Below, piece after piece: positions 1 to 5,914 of a DNA stretch of 5,948 bases. The notes under the pieces are model-generated. The model saw nothing but the letters and a program-made list of their open reading frames with translations, did not search any database and was not told where the DNA came from. The translations under genes and the position numbers were made by a program. Source of the DNA: Bacteroidota bacterium (lineage in GTDB: Bacteria; Bacteroidota; Bacteroidia; Flavobacteriales; Weeksellaceae); NCBI GenBank assembly GCA_023433225.1, contig JAEZDQ010000174.1, forward strand, positions 1-5,948, in the 5' to 3' direction. Numbering within the stretch: position 1 is the stretch's first letter; each line of letters opens with the position of its first letter.

Positions 1-676
1 CGGCACCACCGTAAACGCCTGAATGCATATCTAAATTGGCTCCTTTTACTTCGACTTCCACATAGCTTAAACCACGTAACCCGACCGAAATCGACGGTTG
101 ATCGTTTGAAATAATCTCCGTATCGGAAATCAATATGATGTCGTTTTTCAGTTTTTCCTTATTGTTTCGGACAAATTCACCCAGGCTTGAAGAACCGACT
201 TCTTCCTCTCCTTCAATCATAAATTTGATGTTGCAGGGAAGTTGCCCGGATTTATTCATCGCTTCAAAAGCCTTTACATGCATGAAGAACTGTCCTTTGT
301 CATCGGCAGAACCACGTGCGAAAATCGCTCCTTCCGGATGGATTTCCGTTTTTTTAATAACGGGTTCAAACGGCCCCGATTCCCAAAGTTCCAATGGGTC
401 AGCCGGCTGTACATCATAATGCCCGTAAACCAAAACGGTTGGTAAAGACATATCGATTATTTTCTCACCATAAACCACAGGATAACCGCTGGTTTCGCAA
501 ACTTCCACTTGATCGGCTCCGGCGGCTGTAAGATATTCCGCTACTTTCTCGGCGGTATTCAATACATCCTGGTTGTAAGCCGGGTCTGCACTGACCGATG
601 GGATTTTCAATAATTCCAGTAATTCGTCTAAAAATCTTTGTTTGTTTTCTGCAATAAATTGTTGGGTTTTGTCCAT
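1..676 (-). CDS. M20-family dipeptidase (CNDP/PepV-like metallopeptidase), C-terminus cut by window edge
   Basis: Translating the minus strand from the ATG at 676 gives 225 codons that run off the left edge, about half of a protein that is usually about 460 residues in this family. It should be a di-zinc exopeptidase that splits dipeptides or short peptides, probably in the cytoplasm because no signal peptide is visible. Family motifs appear in order: GHYDVQPA with metal ligand H86 and D88, RGSADDKG with the bridging metal ligand D125, EGEEEVGS with general base E158 and metal ligand E159, ISDTE with D185, and the MHSG motif (H218) that starts the lid/dimerisation domain. The start is well placed: no in-frame Met lies just upstream, and the N-terminal helix followed by a KIPSVSADP motif is typical. 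I see no convincing promoter before it. The family is certain; the exact substrate is not. Confidence 0.95.
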   Translation of the reverse strand, partial: MDKTQQFIAENKQRFLDELLELLKIPSVSADPAYNQDVLNTAEKVAEYLTAAGADQVEVCETSGYPVVYGEKIIDMSLPTVLVYGHYDVQPADPLELWESGPFEPVIKKTEIHPEGAIFARGSADDKGQFFMHVKAFEAMNKSGQLPCNIKFMIEGEEEVGSSSLGEFVRNNKEKLKNDIILISDTEIISNDQPSISVGLRGLSYVEVEVKGANLDMHSGVYGGA

Positions 677-753
677 TTTTAAATTTAATTGAATAAAAAG
701 CTAATGTAGGAATTAGATTTTAGAATGGTGAATTTTCATTTTCAAAATTTCAA

Positions 754-785
754 ATTGAATCACTTTCAAATTAATCCTATCTTCG
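754..785 (+). promoter_or_regulatory. Candidate Bacteroidota-type promoter for the DUF4286 gene
   Basis: ATTG at 754-757 (consensus TTTG near -33) is followed after 20 bp by TATCTTCG at 778-785, which matches the -7 consensus TAnnTTTG at all but one specified base. Transcription would begin near 791, about 15 nt before the ATG at 806. That helps decide the gene start, because an in-frame ATG at 725 would lie upstream of the transcript. There is no Shine-Dalgarno sequence, as is usual in this phylum. Prediction by eye only. Confidence 0.45.
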
Positions 786-805
786 CCCCAGAATTCAACC
801 TGATT

Positions 806-1132
806 ATGATCATTTACAATGTTACCATCAATGTGGACGAAAGCATCGAAAGCGAATGGCTGACCTGGATGCGTAAAATCCATATTCCGGAAGTGATGAA
901 TACCGGGAAATTTATTTCTTGTCGTTTGTCGCGCCTGACCTCGCACAAAGAGGAAGGAAGCCGGAATTATTCCGCACAATATACCTGTAATTCCAAAGAT
1001 GATTTACTGGATTATCAGGAGAATTTCGCCAAAGACTTGCAGCAAAAATCCCTTGAGAAATTTGCTGATAAAATGCTTGCATTTCGAACAGAGCTGGAAA
1101 TTATTGAGGATTTTTATTCAGGTTTGAGTTAG
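806..1132 (+). CDS. DUF4286 family protein, 108 aa, function unknown
   Basis: The protein starts MIIYNVTINVDESIE and carries the features I associate with DUF4286: an EWLTWM segment, IPEVMNTGKF, a central YSAQY strand, and an almost invariant-looking FADKMLAFRTELEIIEDF tail. The family is small (about 100 residues), frequent in Bacteroidota and uncharacterised. The alternating strand-helix pattern suggests a ferredoxin-like dimeric alpha/beta fold, but that is inference. No signal peptide or membrane segment is seen, so it is probably cytoplasmic. The frame is open to an ATG at 725, but those 27 extra residues (Phe/Asn-rich, AT-rich codons) look like translated intergenic DNA, and the predicted promoter lies inside them, so 806 is chosen. 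It is divergent from the dipeptidase and ends 27 bp from the convergent toxin gene. No operon partner is apparent. Confidence 0.88.
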   Translation: MIIYNVTINVDESIESEWLTWMRKIHIPEVMNTGKFISCRLSRLTSHKEEGSRNYSAQYTCNSKDDLLDYQENFAKDLQQKSLEKFADKMLAFRTELEIIEDFYSGLS

Positions 1133-1159
1133 GTTATTATTCTTCTGAGAAAGGATAAG

Positions 1160-1480
1160 TTAATCCACTAAAAATTCTTTGATTAATTTTTTTAGGGATT
1201 CAATATCTTGAGCGGATAAATTTCCTGCCTTTTTGATGATTCTTATTTTGTCAATGCAGCGGATTTGATCGAGGCAAATATCTCCTTTTTTGCCTTCAGA
1301 TTCTATGGGCATCCTCATCGGTAAACTACGTATTGTAGAGGTAAGCGGTGCAACGAGTACGGTTTTTAACAATTTGTTCGAAACAGTCGGTGAAACGATG
1401 ATACAAGGCCTTGTTTTTTGGATTTCGCTTCCGATTGTCGGGTCGAGGTTTACCCAAACGATTTCATACTGGTTTACCAT
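1160..1480 (-). CDS. mazF: MazF/PemK-family toxin (endoribonuclease) of a type II toxin-antitoxin module
   Basis: This 106-residue protein has the usual MazF length and motifs. An N-terminal strand (YEIVWVNLDPTIGSEI) leads into KTRPCIIVSP with R24, equivalent to the catalytic Arg of MazF. Then comes VAPLTST with T47, equivalent to the catalytic Thr, followed by GDICLDQIRCID (residues 66-77) and a C-terminal helix. Known members are sequence-specific, ribosome-independent mRNA interferases; the cut site cannot be read from sequence. The catalytic residues and full length suggest an active toxin. Its ATG lies inside the end of the antitoxin gene in the string ATGGTAA (7-bp overlap), implying translational coupling and antitoxin-first expression. 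It converges on the DUF4286 gene 27 bp away, with no strong terminator between them. Confidence 0.95.
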   Translation of the reverse strand: MVNQYEIVWVNLDPTIGSEIQKTRPCIIVSPTVSNKLLKTVLVAPLTSTIRSLPMRMPIESEGKKGDICLDQIRCIDKIRIIKKAGNLSAQDIESLKKLIKEFLVD

Positions 1481-1722
1481 TCTTCCAGATTTTCATCTTC
1501 AAATACTTGGGGAAATTCAAGTTCCGGCATACCGTTTTTTTCAATATCGGCTTTGATTCTTTCTTCCCAATCTTCTCTCGGGAATTTTTCTACGGGAGAA
1601 ATAATGATTTGATTTTCCGAAATACTGAGTTTTACCTTGTCCTTCAGATTGAGTATTTTAAGGAATTTGGCAGGGATAATAATTCCTTTAGAGTTCCCGA
1701 CTTTTATGACATTGGTTTCCAT
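1474..1722 (-). CDS. mazE: MazE-like antitoxin, SpoVT/AbrB fold
   Basis: The 82-residue protein begins with the swapped-hairpin AbrB/MazE DNA-binding domain: IKVGNSKGIIIPAKFLKIL (about residues 6-24), then LKDKVKLSISENQIIISPV (to about 44). The C-terminal tail from about 46 is acidic and aromatic (PREDWEERI, then PQVFEDENLEEW). That is the pattern of the unfolded MazE segment that wraps around and blocks MazF. It should neutralise the downstream toxin and, with it, repress its own promoter. It is the first gene of a two-gene operon and overlaps mazF by 7 bp. The start is supported by a good promoter ending about 17 bp upstream and by the match of the first residues to the fold. Confidence 0.95.
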   Translation of the reverse strand: METNVIKVGNSKGIIIPAKFLKILNLKDKVKLSISENQIIISPVEKFPREDWEERIKADIEKNGMPELEFPQVFEDENLEEW

Positions 1723-1738
1723 TGCTTTAATTTGAATA

Positions 1739-1770
1739 TAAAATTATAACAATGTACTAACAATTGCAAA
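1739..1770 (-). promoter_or_regulatory. Promoter of the mazE-mazF operon
   Basis: Read on the minus strand, TTTG (plus coordinates 1767-1770) is followed after exactly 20 bp by TAATTTTA (1739-1746). This fits the Bacteroidota pattern TTTG-N20-TAnnTTTG with one mismatch in the last base. The start point would be near 1733, leaving a leader of about 10 nt before the ATG at 1722 and no Shine-Dalgarno sequence. It lies in the 54-bp gap behind the nucleoside phosphorylase gene, so the toxin-antitoxin pair is transcribed independently, although read-through from the phosphorylase gene is also possible. Confidence 0.6.
1747..1764. promoter_or_regulatory. Candidate autoregulatory operator: direct repeat TAACAAT-GTAC-TAACAAT
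   Basis: A perfect 7-bp direct repeat (TAACAAT at 1747-1753 and 1758-1764) is separated by the palindromic spacer GTAC, a period of 11 bp or about one helical turn. It lies entirely inside the 20-bp spacer between the -33 and -7 elements, where a bound repressor would block RNA polymerase. MazE-type AbrB-fold antitoxins are known to repress their own promoters, so this is the natural operator candidate. The repeat is seen directly; its function is inference. Confidence 0.4.
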
Positions 1771-1776
1771 TTAATT

Positions 1777-2649
1777 TCATTTTGTCAGCCTTTCCAATGC
1801 ATACTGGATCATCTTGTCAATGCTTTTATGGGAATCTTTGCTGAACTCGCCTAAAGCACGATTGGCTACGATACAGTTCAATGAAAGTGCTTCATGCCCC
1901 ATCATTTTTGACAAACCATAAATCCCCGAAGTTTCCATTTCGAAATTGGTAATCCGCTGGCCTCTGTATTCAAATCCCGCTAGGATTTCATTGATGTCAA
2001 ACGGATTCGGACGCAACCTTAAAAAACGTCCTTGCGGCCCGTAAAATCCAAGTGCCGTTGCCGTGATTCCGGTTTTGGTTTGTTCGGATGAAAGCATATC
2101 CAAAAGTTCCGTTGAACCTTTTACAAAATAAGGAACGGCTTTCGAATCATCCCAATTGGAATGTTCGTAAAAGGCTTCTTCCATATCCAAATCTCTTACG
2201 AGCAATGAATCTTCGTAGAAATGCAATAGACCGTCAAATCCCAATCCATAAGAACTCAGAACATAACTGTCCACCGGAATGTCCGGATGTAATGCGCCCG
2301 AAGTTCCGAGACGGACAAATTTCAAAGACCGAAGTTCTTCTTTGATTTGGCCGGTTTTCAAATCGATATTGGTCAAAGCATCCAGTTCACTGAAAACAAT
2401 GTCGATGTTATCGGTTCCCATTCCGGTCGAGATTACGGTCATTCGTTTCCCGTTCAAGCTTCCGGTATGGGTTACGATTTCTCTTTTTCGGGTTTTGAAT
2501 TCGATTTCATCAAAATATTTTGAAACTTCTTCCACACGATCCGGGTCTCCCACAGTAATCACCAAATCGGCCAATTGTTCGGGCAGGATGTTGCAATGAT
2601 AAACACTTCCGTCAGGATTTAATACCAGTTCCGATGCTGCTTTGCTCAT
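1777..2649 (-). CDS. Nucleoside phosphorylase, uridine phosphorylase-like (PNP_UDP_1 family)
   Basis: A complete 290-residue protein that should cleave a nucleoside with phosphate to give the free base and ribose-1-phosphate, in the cytoplasm, for salvage. Motifs in order: VGDPDR with phosphate-binding R38, GMGTDNI (76-82), RLGTSGA (113-119) with a second phosphate-binding Arg, FYGPQGR (202-208), and NFEMETSGIYGL (235-246) with the ribose-binding EME triad 237-239. The Q206/R208 pair matches the Gln/Arg pair (Q166/R168 in E. coli Udp) that holds uracil, so uridine or another pyrimidine nucleoside is the likely substrate. It is longer than E. coli Udp (253 residues): there is an N-terminal extension of about 10 residues and extra loops (about 147-172 and 217-231). 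It is divergent from the ZIP gene and upstream of mazEF, with its own promoter. Purine specificity is not excluded. Confidence 0.88.
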   Translation of the reverse strand: MSKAASELVLNPDGSVYHCNILPEQLADLVITVGDPDRVEEVSKYFDEIEFKTRKREIVTHTGSLNGKRMTVISTGMGTDNIDIVFSELDALTNIDLKTGQIKEELRSLKFVRLGTSGALHPDIPVDSYVLSSYGLGFDGLLHFYEDSLLVRDLDMEEAFYEHSNWDDSKAVPYFVKGSTELLDMLSSEQTKTGITATALGFYGPQGRFLRLRPNPFDINEILAGFEYRGQRITNFEMETSGIYGLSKMMGHEALSLNCIVANRALGEFSKDSHKSIDKMIQYALERLTK

Positions 2650-2667
2650 AATTCTAAATTTTCAGTT

Positions 2668-2700
2668 CAAACCTACATAATTTTACTTTAAATCGCCAAG
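2668..2700 (-). promoter_or_regulatory. Promoter of the nucleoside phosphorylase gene
   Basis: On the minus strand CTTG (2697-2700) is followed after 21 bp by TAGGTTTG (2668-2675), a perfect match to the Bacteroidota -7 consensus TAnnTTTG. Transcription would start near 2661, about 12 nt before the ATG at 2649. The leader is AT-rich and has no Shine-Dalgarno sequence. Confidence 0.6.
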
Positions 2701-2735
2701 ATAAAACTCAGCTTTGAATAATAAATCTCACAAAA

Positions 2736-2751
2736 GTTAGCACAACCTAAC
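2736..2751. promoter_or_regulatory. Inverted repeat resembling a DtxR/IdeR-type metalloregulator box
   Basis: GTTAG (2736-2740) and CTAAC (2747-2751) form an inverted repeat with a 6-bp centre. Read on the minus strand from 2750, TTAGGTTGTGCTAAC matches most of the classical DtxR/IdeR operator TTAGGTTAGSCTAACCTAA (14 of 19 positions when the alignment is extended, by my hand count). It sits where the -33 element of the ZIP promoter should be, so a bound repressor would block that promoter. The repeat is directly visible; assignment to a metal regulator is inference from similarity and from the neighbouring metal-transporter gene. Confidence 0.35.
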
Positions 2752-2761
2752 AAATGATTCT

Positions 2762-2769
2762 TATTTTTG
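2762..2769 (+). promoter_or_regulatory. -7 element of the ZIP transporter promoter
   Basis: TATTTTTG matches the -7 consensus TAnnTTTG perfectly and lies 15 bp before the ATG at 2785. That predicts a leader of about 10 nt without a Shine-Dalgarno sequence. The -33 element is poor: GTTAG at 2736-2740 is at the right distance (21 bp) but reads TTA rather than TTG. The promoter may therefore be weak or depend on a regulator. Confidence 0.5.
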
Positions 2770-2784
2770 CTCCAAATTTGAAAT

Positions 2785-3606
2785 ATGTTCGGCGAAATTA
2801 TCACTTACTTTGAAAGCATTTCCCCTATTTTAGCCGCTTTTTATGCAACCTTATTCACATGGGGATTGACGGCTCTGGGTGCTTCATTCGTTTTCTTTTT
2901 CAAATCCATGAACCGTGTCTTGCTCGACGGAATGTTGGGTTTTACCGGCGGAGTGATGATTGCGGCAAGTTATTGGAGTTTGCTCGCTCCCGCGATTGAT
3001 ATGAGCAAAGGGGTAGGTGTGATGAAAATCGTTCCGGTGGCGGTCGGATTTATTCTGGGCGCAATGTTTTTATTCGGTATGGATAAAATTTTACCGCACC
3101 TGCACATCAATTTCAAAAAATCAGAAGGCGTGAAAACGCCTTGGCAAAGAACAACTTTGTTGACCCTTGCCATAACCCTTCACAACATCCCCGAAGGCTT
3201 GGCGGTTGGGGTTTTGTTTGGTGGGGTAGCGGCCGGGATTCCCGAAGCGACCATTGCGGGAGCCGTTACTTTGGCGATAGGAATTGGAATCCAGAATTTC
3301 CCCGAAGGGATTGCCGTGGCCATGCCTCTACGCCGGATGGGTCTTTCGCGAAGAAAAAGTTTTACTTACGGCCAGGCATCCGCGGTTGTGGAACCAATCT
3401 TCGGCGTTCTGGGCGCGTTGGCCGTTACTTTCTTCACGCCGATTCTACCTTATGCGCTCGCATTTGCTGCCGCTGCCATGATCTATGTGGTCATCGAAGA
3501 AGTGGTTCCCGAAACCCAGCAAAGCGGAAATACGGATGTCGCTACATTAGGGTTTGTACTGGGGTTTGTGGTAATGATGAGTCTGGATGTGTTGTTGGGG
3601 GGATAG
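2785..3606 (+). CDS. ZIP-family divalent metal transporter (GufA-like)
   Basis: The 273-residue inner-membrane protein has about eight hydrophobic helices (roughly 13-38, 46-70, 81-99, 124-148, 153-180, 196-218, 221-240, 252-272). The two signature metal-binding helices are clear: HNIPEG (H133, N134, E137) in helix 4 and QNFPEG (Q170, N171, E174) in helix 5. E203 in VVEP and E238/E239 in VIEEVVPE add acidic ligands in later helices. Such proteins carry Zn2+ and often Fe2+, Mn2+ or other divalent ions into the cytoplasm; the ion cannot be fixed from sequence. The loop between helices 3 and 4 is short, with only a small HLH motif (H105, H107) instead of a long His-rich tract. It is a single-gene unit, divergent from the phosphorylase and convergent with the protease gene 44 bp downstream. 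A metalloregulator-like box precedes its -7 element. Confidence 0.95.
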   Translation: MFGEIITYFESISPILAAFYATLFTWGLTALGASFVFFFKSMNRVLLDGMLGFTGGVMIAASYWSLLAPAIDMSKGVGVMKIVPVAVGFILGAMFLFGMDKILPHLHINFKKSEGVKTPWQRTTLLTLAITLHNIPEGLAVGVLFGGVAAGIPEATIAGAVTLAIGIGIQNFPEGIAVAMPLRRMGLSRRKSFTYGQASAVVEPIFGVLGALAVTFFTPILPYALAFAAAAMIYVVIEEVVPETQQSGNTDVATLGFVLGFVVMMSLDVLLGG

Positions 3607-3650
3607 ATTGAAAAATAAAACTTTGACAAGGCTCGGATTTTGTACTCAAA

Positions 3651-5759
3651 TTACTCCGTAATCCCTTCCAGTTTCAAAATAAAAGCATATTCCAAAGCGA
3701 CTTCTTTCAAGGCCTCAAAACGTCCTGATGCCCCACCATGCCCCGCTTCCATATTGGTTTCGAGCAAAAGCAGGTTGTCATCGGTTTTGAGTTCACGCAA
3801 TTTGGCTACCCATTTGGCAGGTTCCCAATACTGAACCTGAGAATCGTGCAATCCGGTGGTGACCAGCATATTCGGGTAATCCTTCGCCTCAATGTTGTCA
3901 TAAGGCGAATAGGATTTCATGTAATCGTAATAAACCTTTTCATTCGGATTCCCCCATTCGTCGTATTCGCCTGTAGTCAATGGAATCGAATCATCGAGCA
4001 TCGTCGTTACCACATCCACAAAAGGAACCTGCGCCACGACTCCGTTGTACAATTCGGGAGCTTGGTTGATGACCGCTCCCATCAAAAGTCCGCCGGCAGA
4101 ACCACCCATGGCGTACAGGTGTTCGGCAGAGGTATATTTATTTTCAATTAAATATTTGGAAACATCCACAAAATCGTTGAAAGTATTTTTCTTGGTCAGC
4201 ATTTTTCCGTCCTCATACCAGGGGCGACCCAATTCCTGTCCGCCACGGATGTGGGCAAGGGCATAAACAAAACCTCTGTCCAGAAGGCTTAAACGGGTGG
4301 AACTGAAATAAGGATCCATCGTCGCACCATAAGAACCATAGGCATAGAGCAGGAGCGGAGTTTCCGAATTGATGGGTGTGTCTTTTCTGTAAACCACGGA
4401 AACCGGCACTTTTTTCCCGTCACGGGCGGTAACCCAAAGCCTTTTGGTTTCGTAATTTTCCTTTTTGAAATCTCCCAAAACCGCCTGTTCTTTTTTAATT
4501 TCAGACTCTTTTGTTTTCATGTTGAAATCAATGGTCGAATTCGGTGTGGTCATAGACGTATAACCGTAGCGGAGAATTTCGGTATCGAAGTCAACATTGA
4601 CGGAAATATAAGCCGAATAAACTTCTTCTTTAAATGGAAGAAAATAACTTTCTTTACCGTCCCAACTTCTGATGTTCATTTGTGTCAAAGCATTGGATCT
4701 TTCTTCCAGAACCAGGTAATCTTTGAATATTTCAAAATTTTCCAGATAAACTTCTTCACGATGCGCGATGACGTCTTTCCAATTCTCCTTACCGGGATTG
4801 GACACCGGGGTTTTCATCAGTTTGAAATTGGTCGCTTTGTCTTTGTTCGTCAAGATGTAAAAATCATCTCCGAAATGTTCGATGCTGTATTCCAAATCCC
4901 TTTCACGGGGTTGGATGATTTTCCATTCGGCATTGGGCTGATCTGCCGGAATGAAACGGTATTCATTGGAAACCGTGCTGCCGCATCCGATGATGATGTA
5001 TTTTCTGGATTTGGATTTGTAAACAAAAGTATTGAAAGTTTCGTCTTTTTCTTCGAACACCAGTTCATCCTGACTTTGCGGGGTTCCCAGCGTATGTTTC
5101 CAAATCTGGTAAGCGCGCAGGGTTTCGTCTTTCCGCGTATAAAAAAGGGTTTTATTGTCCGCTGCCCAAACCGATCCTCCGGTGGTGTTTTCGAGTTGGT
5201 CGGTTAAAAATTCACCGGTTTTCAGGTTTTTGATTCGAATGGTATAAATCCTGCGGCTCAGGGTATCTTCTCCGAAAGCGGCCAATTCATTGTTTTCACT
5301 GACATTCAGTCCGTTTAAATTATAATAGCTGAAATCCTTGGCCATTTCATTTACGTTGAACATGATTTCCTCGGGGGCATTCAAACTTTCCTTTTTCCGG
5401 GCGTGGATGGGGTATTCGCCGCCTTTTTGGAAACGGGTGATGTACCAGTAACCATTAAATTTGTGAGGAACAGATTCGTCATCTTCCTTGATTCTGCTTT
5501 TCATCTCTTCGAAAAGTGATTTCTGAAACGCTTCCGTATCCTTTAATTCTGCTTTTGTATAGGCGTTTTCTTCTTTTAAATATTGGATAACTTCCGGATT
5601 TTCACGGTCGTTTAACCAATAATAATCATCGATTCGGATGTCTCCGTGTTTTTCCAGTTTATGTTCTATCTTTTTTGCCTTGGGTGCCTGCATGGTTTGT
5701 GCGTTTAAGGCTGTAAATGTACTCAAAGTTAGGAGTACGGAGGAAGTAATTATTTTCAT
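3651..5759 (-). CDS. ptrB: S9A-family oligopeptidase, oligopeptidase B-like (protease II), with signal peptide
   Basis: A complete 702-residue serine peptidase of the prolyl oligopeptidase family, close to E. coli protease II (about 686 residues). An N-terminal signal peptide (K2, hydrophobic core about 4-16, likely cleavage after LNA at 20) points to export to the periplasm. Residues from about 24 to 70 hold the family's DDYYWLNDR motif, followed by a seven-bladed beta-propeller to about 425, then an alpha/beta-hydrolase domain. The catalytic triad is S554 (GGSAGG), D639 (GLHDSQVQYWEP) and H674 (AGHGG). The LTTGEYDEWGNP motif carries E598 and D600, aligned with the two glutamates that select Arg/Lys at P1 in Salmonella oligopeptidase B; the second is Asp here. 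It should cleave short peptides after basic residues. The signal peptide supports the chosen start. The gene stands alone with its own -7 element upstream. Confidence 0.93.
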   Translation of the reverse strand: MKIITSSVLLTLSTFTALNAQTMQAPKAKKIEHKLEKHGDIRIDDYYWLNDRENPEVIQYLKEENAYTKAELKDTEAFQKSLFEEMKSRIKEDDESVPHKFNGYWYITRFQKGGEYPIHARKKESLNAPEEIMFNVNEMAKDFSYYNLNGLNVSENNELAAFGEDTLSRRIYTIRIKNLKTGEFLTDQLENTTGGSVWAADNKTLFYTRKDETLRAYQIWKHTLGTPQSQDELVFEEKDETFNTFVYKSKSRKYIIIGCGSTVSNEYRFIPADQPNAEWKIIQPRERDLEYSIEHFGDDFYILTNKDKATNFKLMKTPVSNPGKENWKDVIAHREEVYLENFEIFKDYLVLEERSNALTQMNIRSWDGKESYFLPFKEEVYSAYISVNVDFDTEILRYGYTSMTTPNSTIDFNMKTKESEIKKEQAVLGDFKKENYETKRLWVTARDGKKVPVSVVYRKDTPINSETPLLLYAYGSYGATMDPYFSSTRLSLLDRGFVYALAHIRGGQELGRPWYEDGKMLTKKNTFNDFVDVSKYLIENKYTSAEHLYAMGGSAGGLLMGAVINQAPELYNGVVAQVPFVDVVTTMLDDSIPLTTGEYDEWGNPNEKVYYDYMKSYSPYDNIEAKDYPNMLVTTGLHDSQVQYWEPAKWVAKLRELKTDDNLLLLETNMEAGHGGASGRFEALKEVALEYAFILKLEGITE

Positions 5760-5803
5760 GTGAACTTGTTTCTGAATCGGATAATTGCATTCATCAGCGT
5801 TTT

Positions 5804-5811
5804 CAAATATA
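5804..5811 (-). promoter_or_regulatory. -7 promoter element of the oligopeptidase gene
   Basis: On the minus strand this reads TATATTTG, a perfect TAnnTTTG match. The base 20 bp upstream reads TTCT instead of TTTG, so the -33 element is weak. A start near 5797 would give a leader of about 38 nt, the longest in this window. Confidence 0.45.
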
Positions 5812-5871
5812 TAAAGATTTCGGTCTGGTTAGAATTAAATCTTTTGAAGCCGGGAACGAGATCAAAGTTTG

Positions 5872-5907
5872 TAGGTGGCGGGGAAAAACTGCCCGCCAGC
5901 TCACCTA
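5872..5907. other. GC-rich imperfect hairpin upstream of the oligopeptidase gene
   Basis: TAGGT (5872-5876) plus GGCGGG (5877-5882) can pair with CCCGCC (5892-5897) and, after a 5-nt bulge, ACCTA (5903-5907), leaving a 9-nt loop rich in A. An alternative stem, AACTGC (5887-5892) with GCAGTT (5909-5914), overlaps the first and excludes it in part. No T-run follows on either strand in terminator position. I find no coding frame that explains the segment. It may be a repeat, a structured RNA or the edge of an element beyond the window. Confidence 0.4.
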
Positions 5908-5914
5908 TGCAGTT

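Noticed and set aside
677..753. Promoter for the M20 dipeptidase
   Set aside because: Minus-strand TAGCTTTT and TACATTAG resemble the -7 element, but neither has a -33 TTG at a suitable distance.
725..805. Upstream in-frame extension of the DUF4286 gene, giving a 135-residue protein
   Set aside because: The extra 27 residues look like translated AT-rich intergenic DNA, the family starts at the MIIYNV segment, and the candidate promoter lies within the extension.
1133..1159. Possible bidirectional terminator between DUF4286 and mazF
   Set aside because: Only a 4-bp stem (TTCT/AGAA) is present and no GC-rich hairpin with a T-run, so it cannot be supported.
3141..3611. 156-codon plus-strand frame overlapping the ZIP gene
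   Set aside because: The product is Arg/Gly/Cys-rich without any hydrophobic or domain pattern, as expected for an out-of-frame reading of a membrane-protein gene.
3607..3650. Possible terminator between the convergent ZIP and oligopeptidase genes
   Set aside because: Only a weak ACAA/TTGT pairing is seen around GGCTCGGATT, with no stable stem, so no terminator is called.
4680..5207. 175-codon open frame on the plus strand inside the oligopeptidase gene
   Set aside because: It lies antisense to a complete gene with all its motifs and shows no family motif of its own, so it is a shadow frame.
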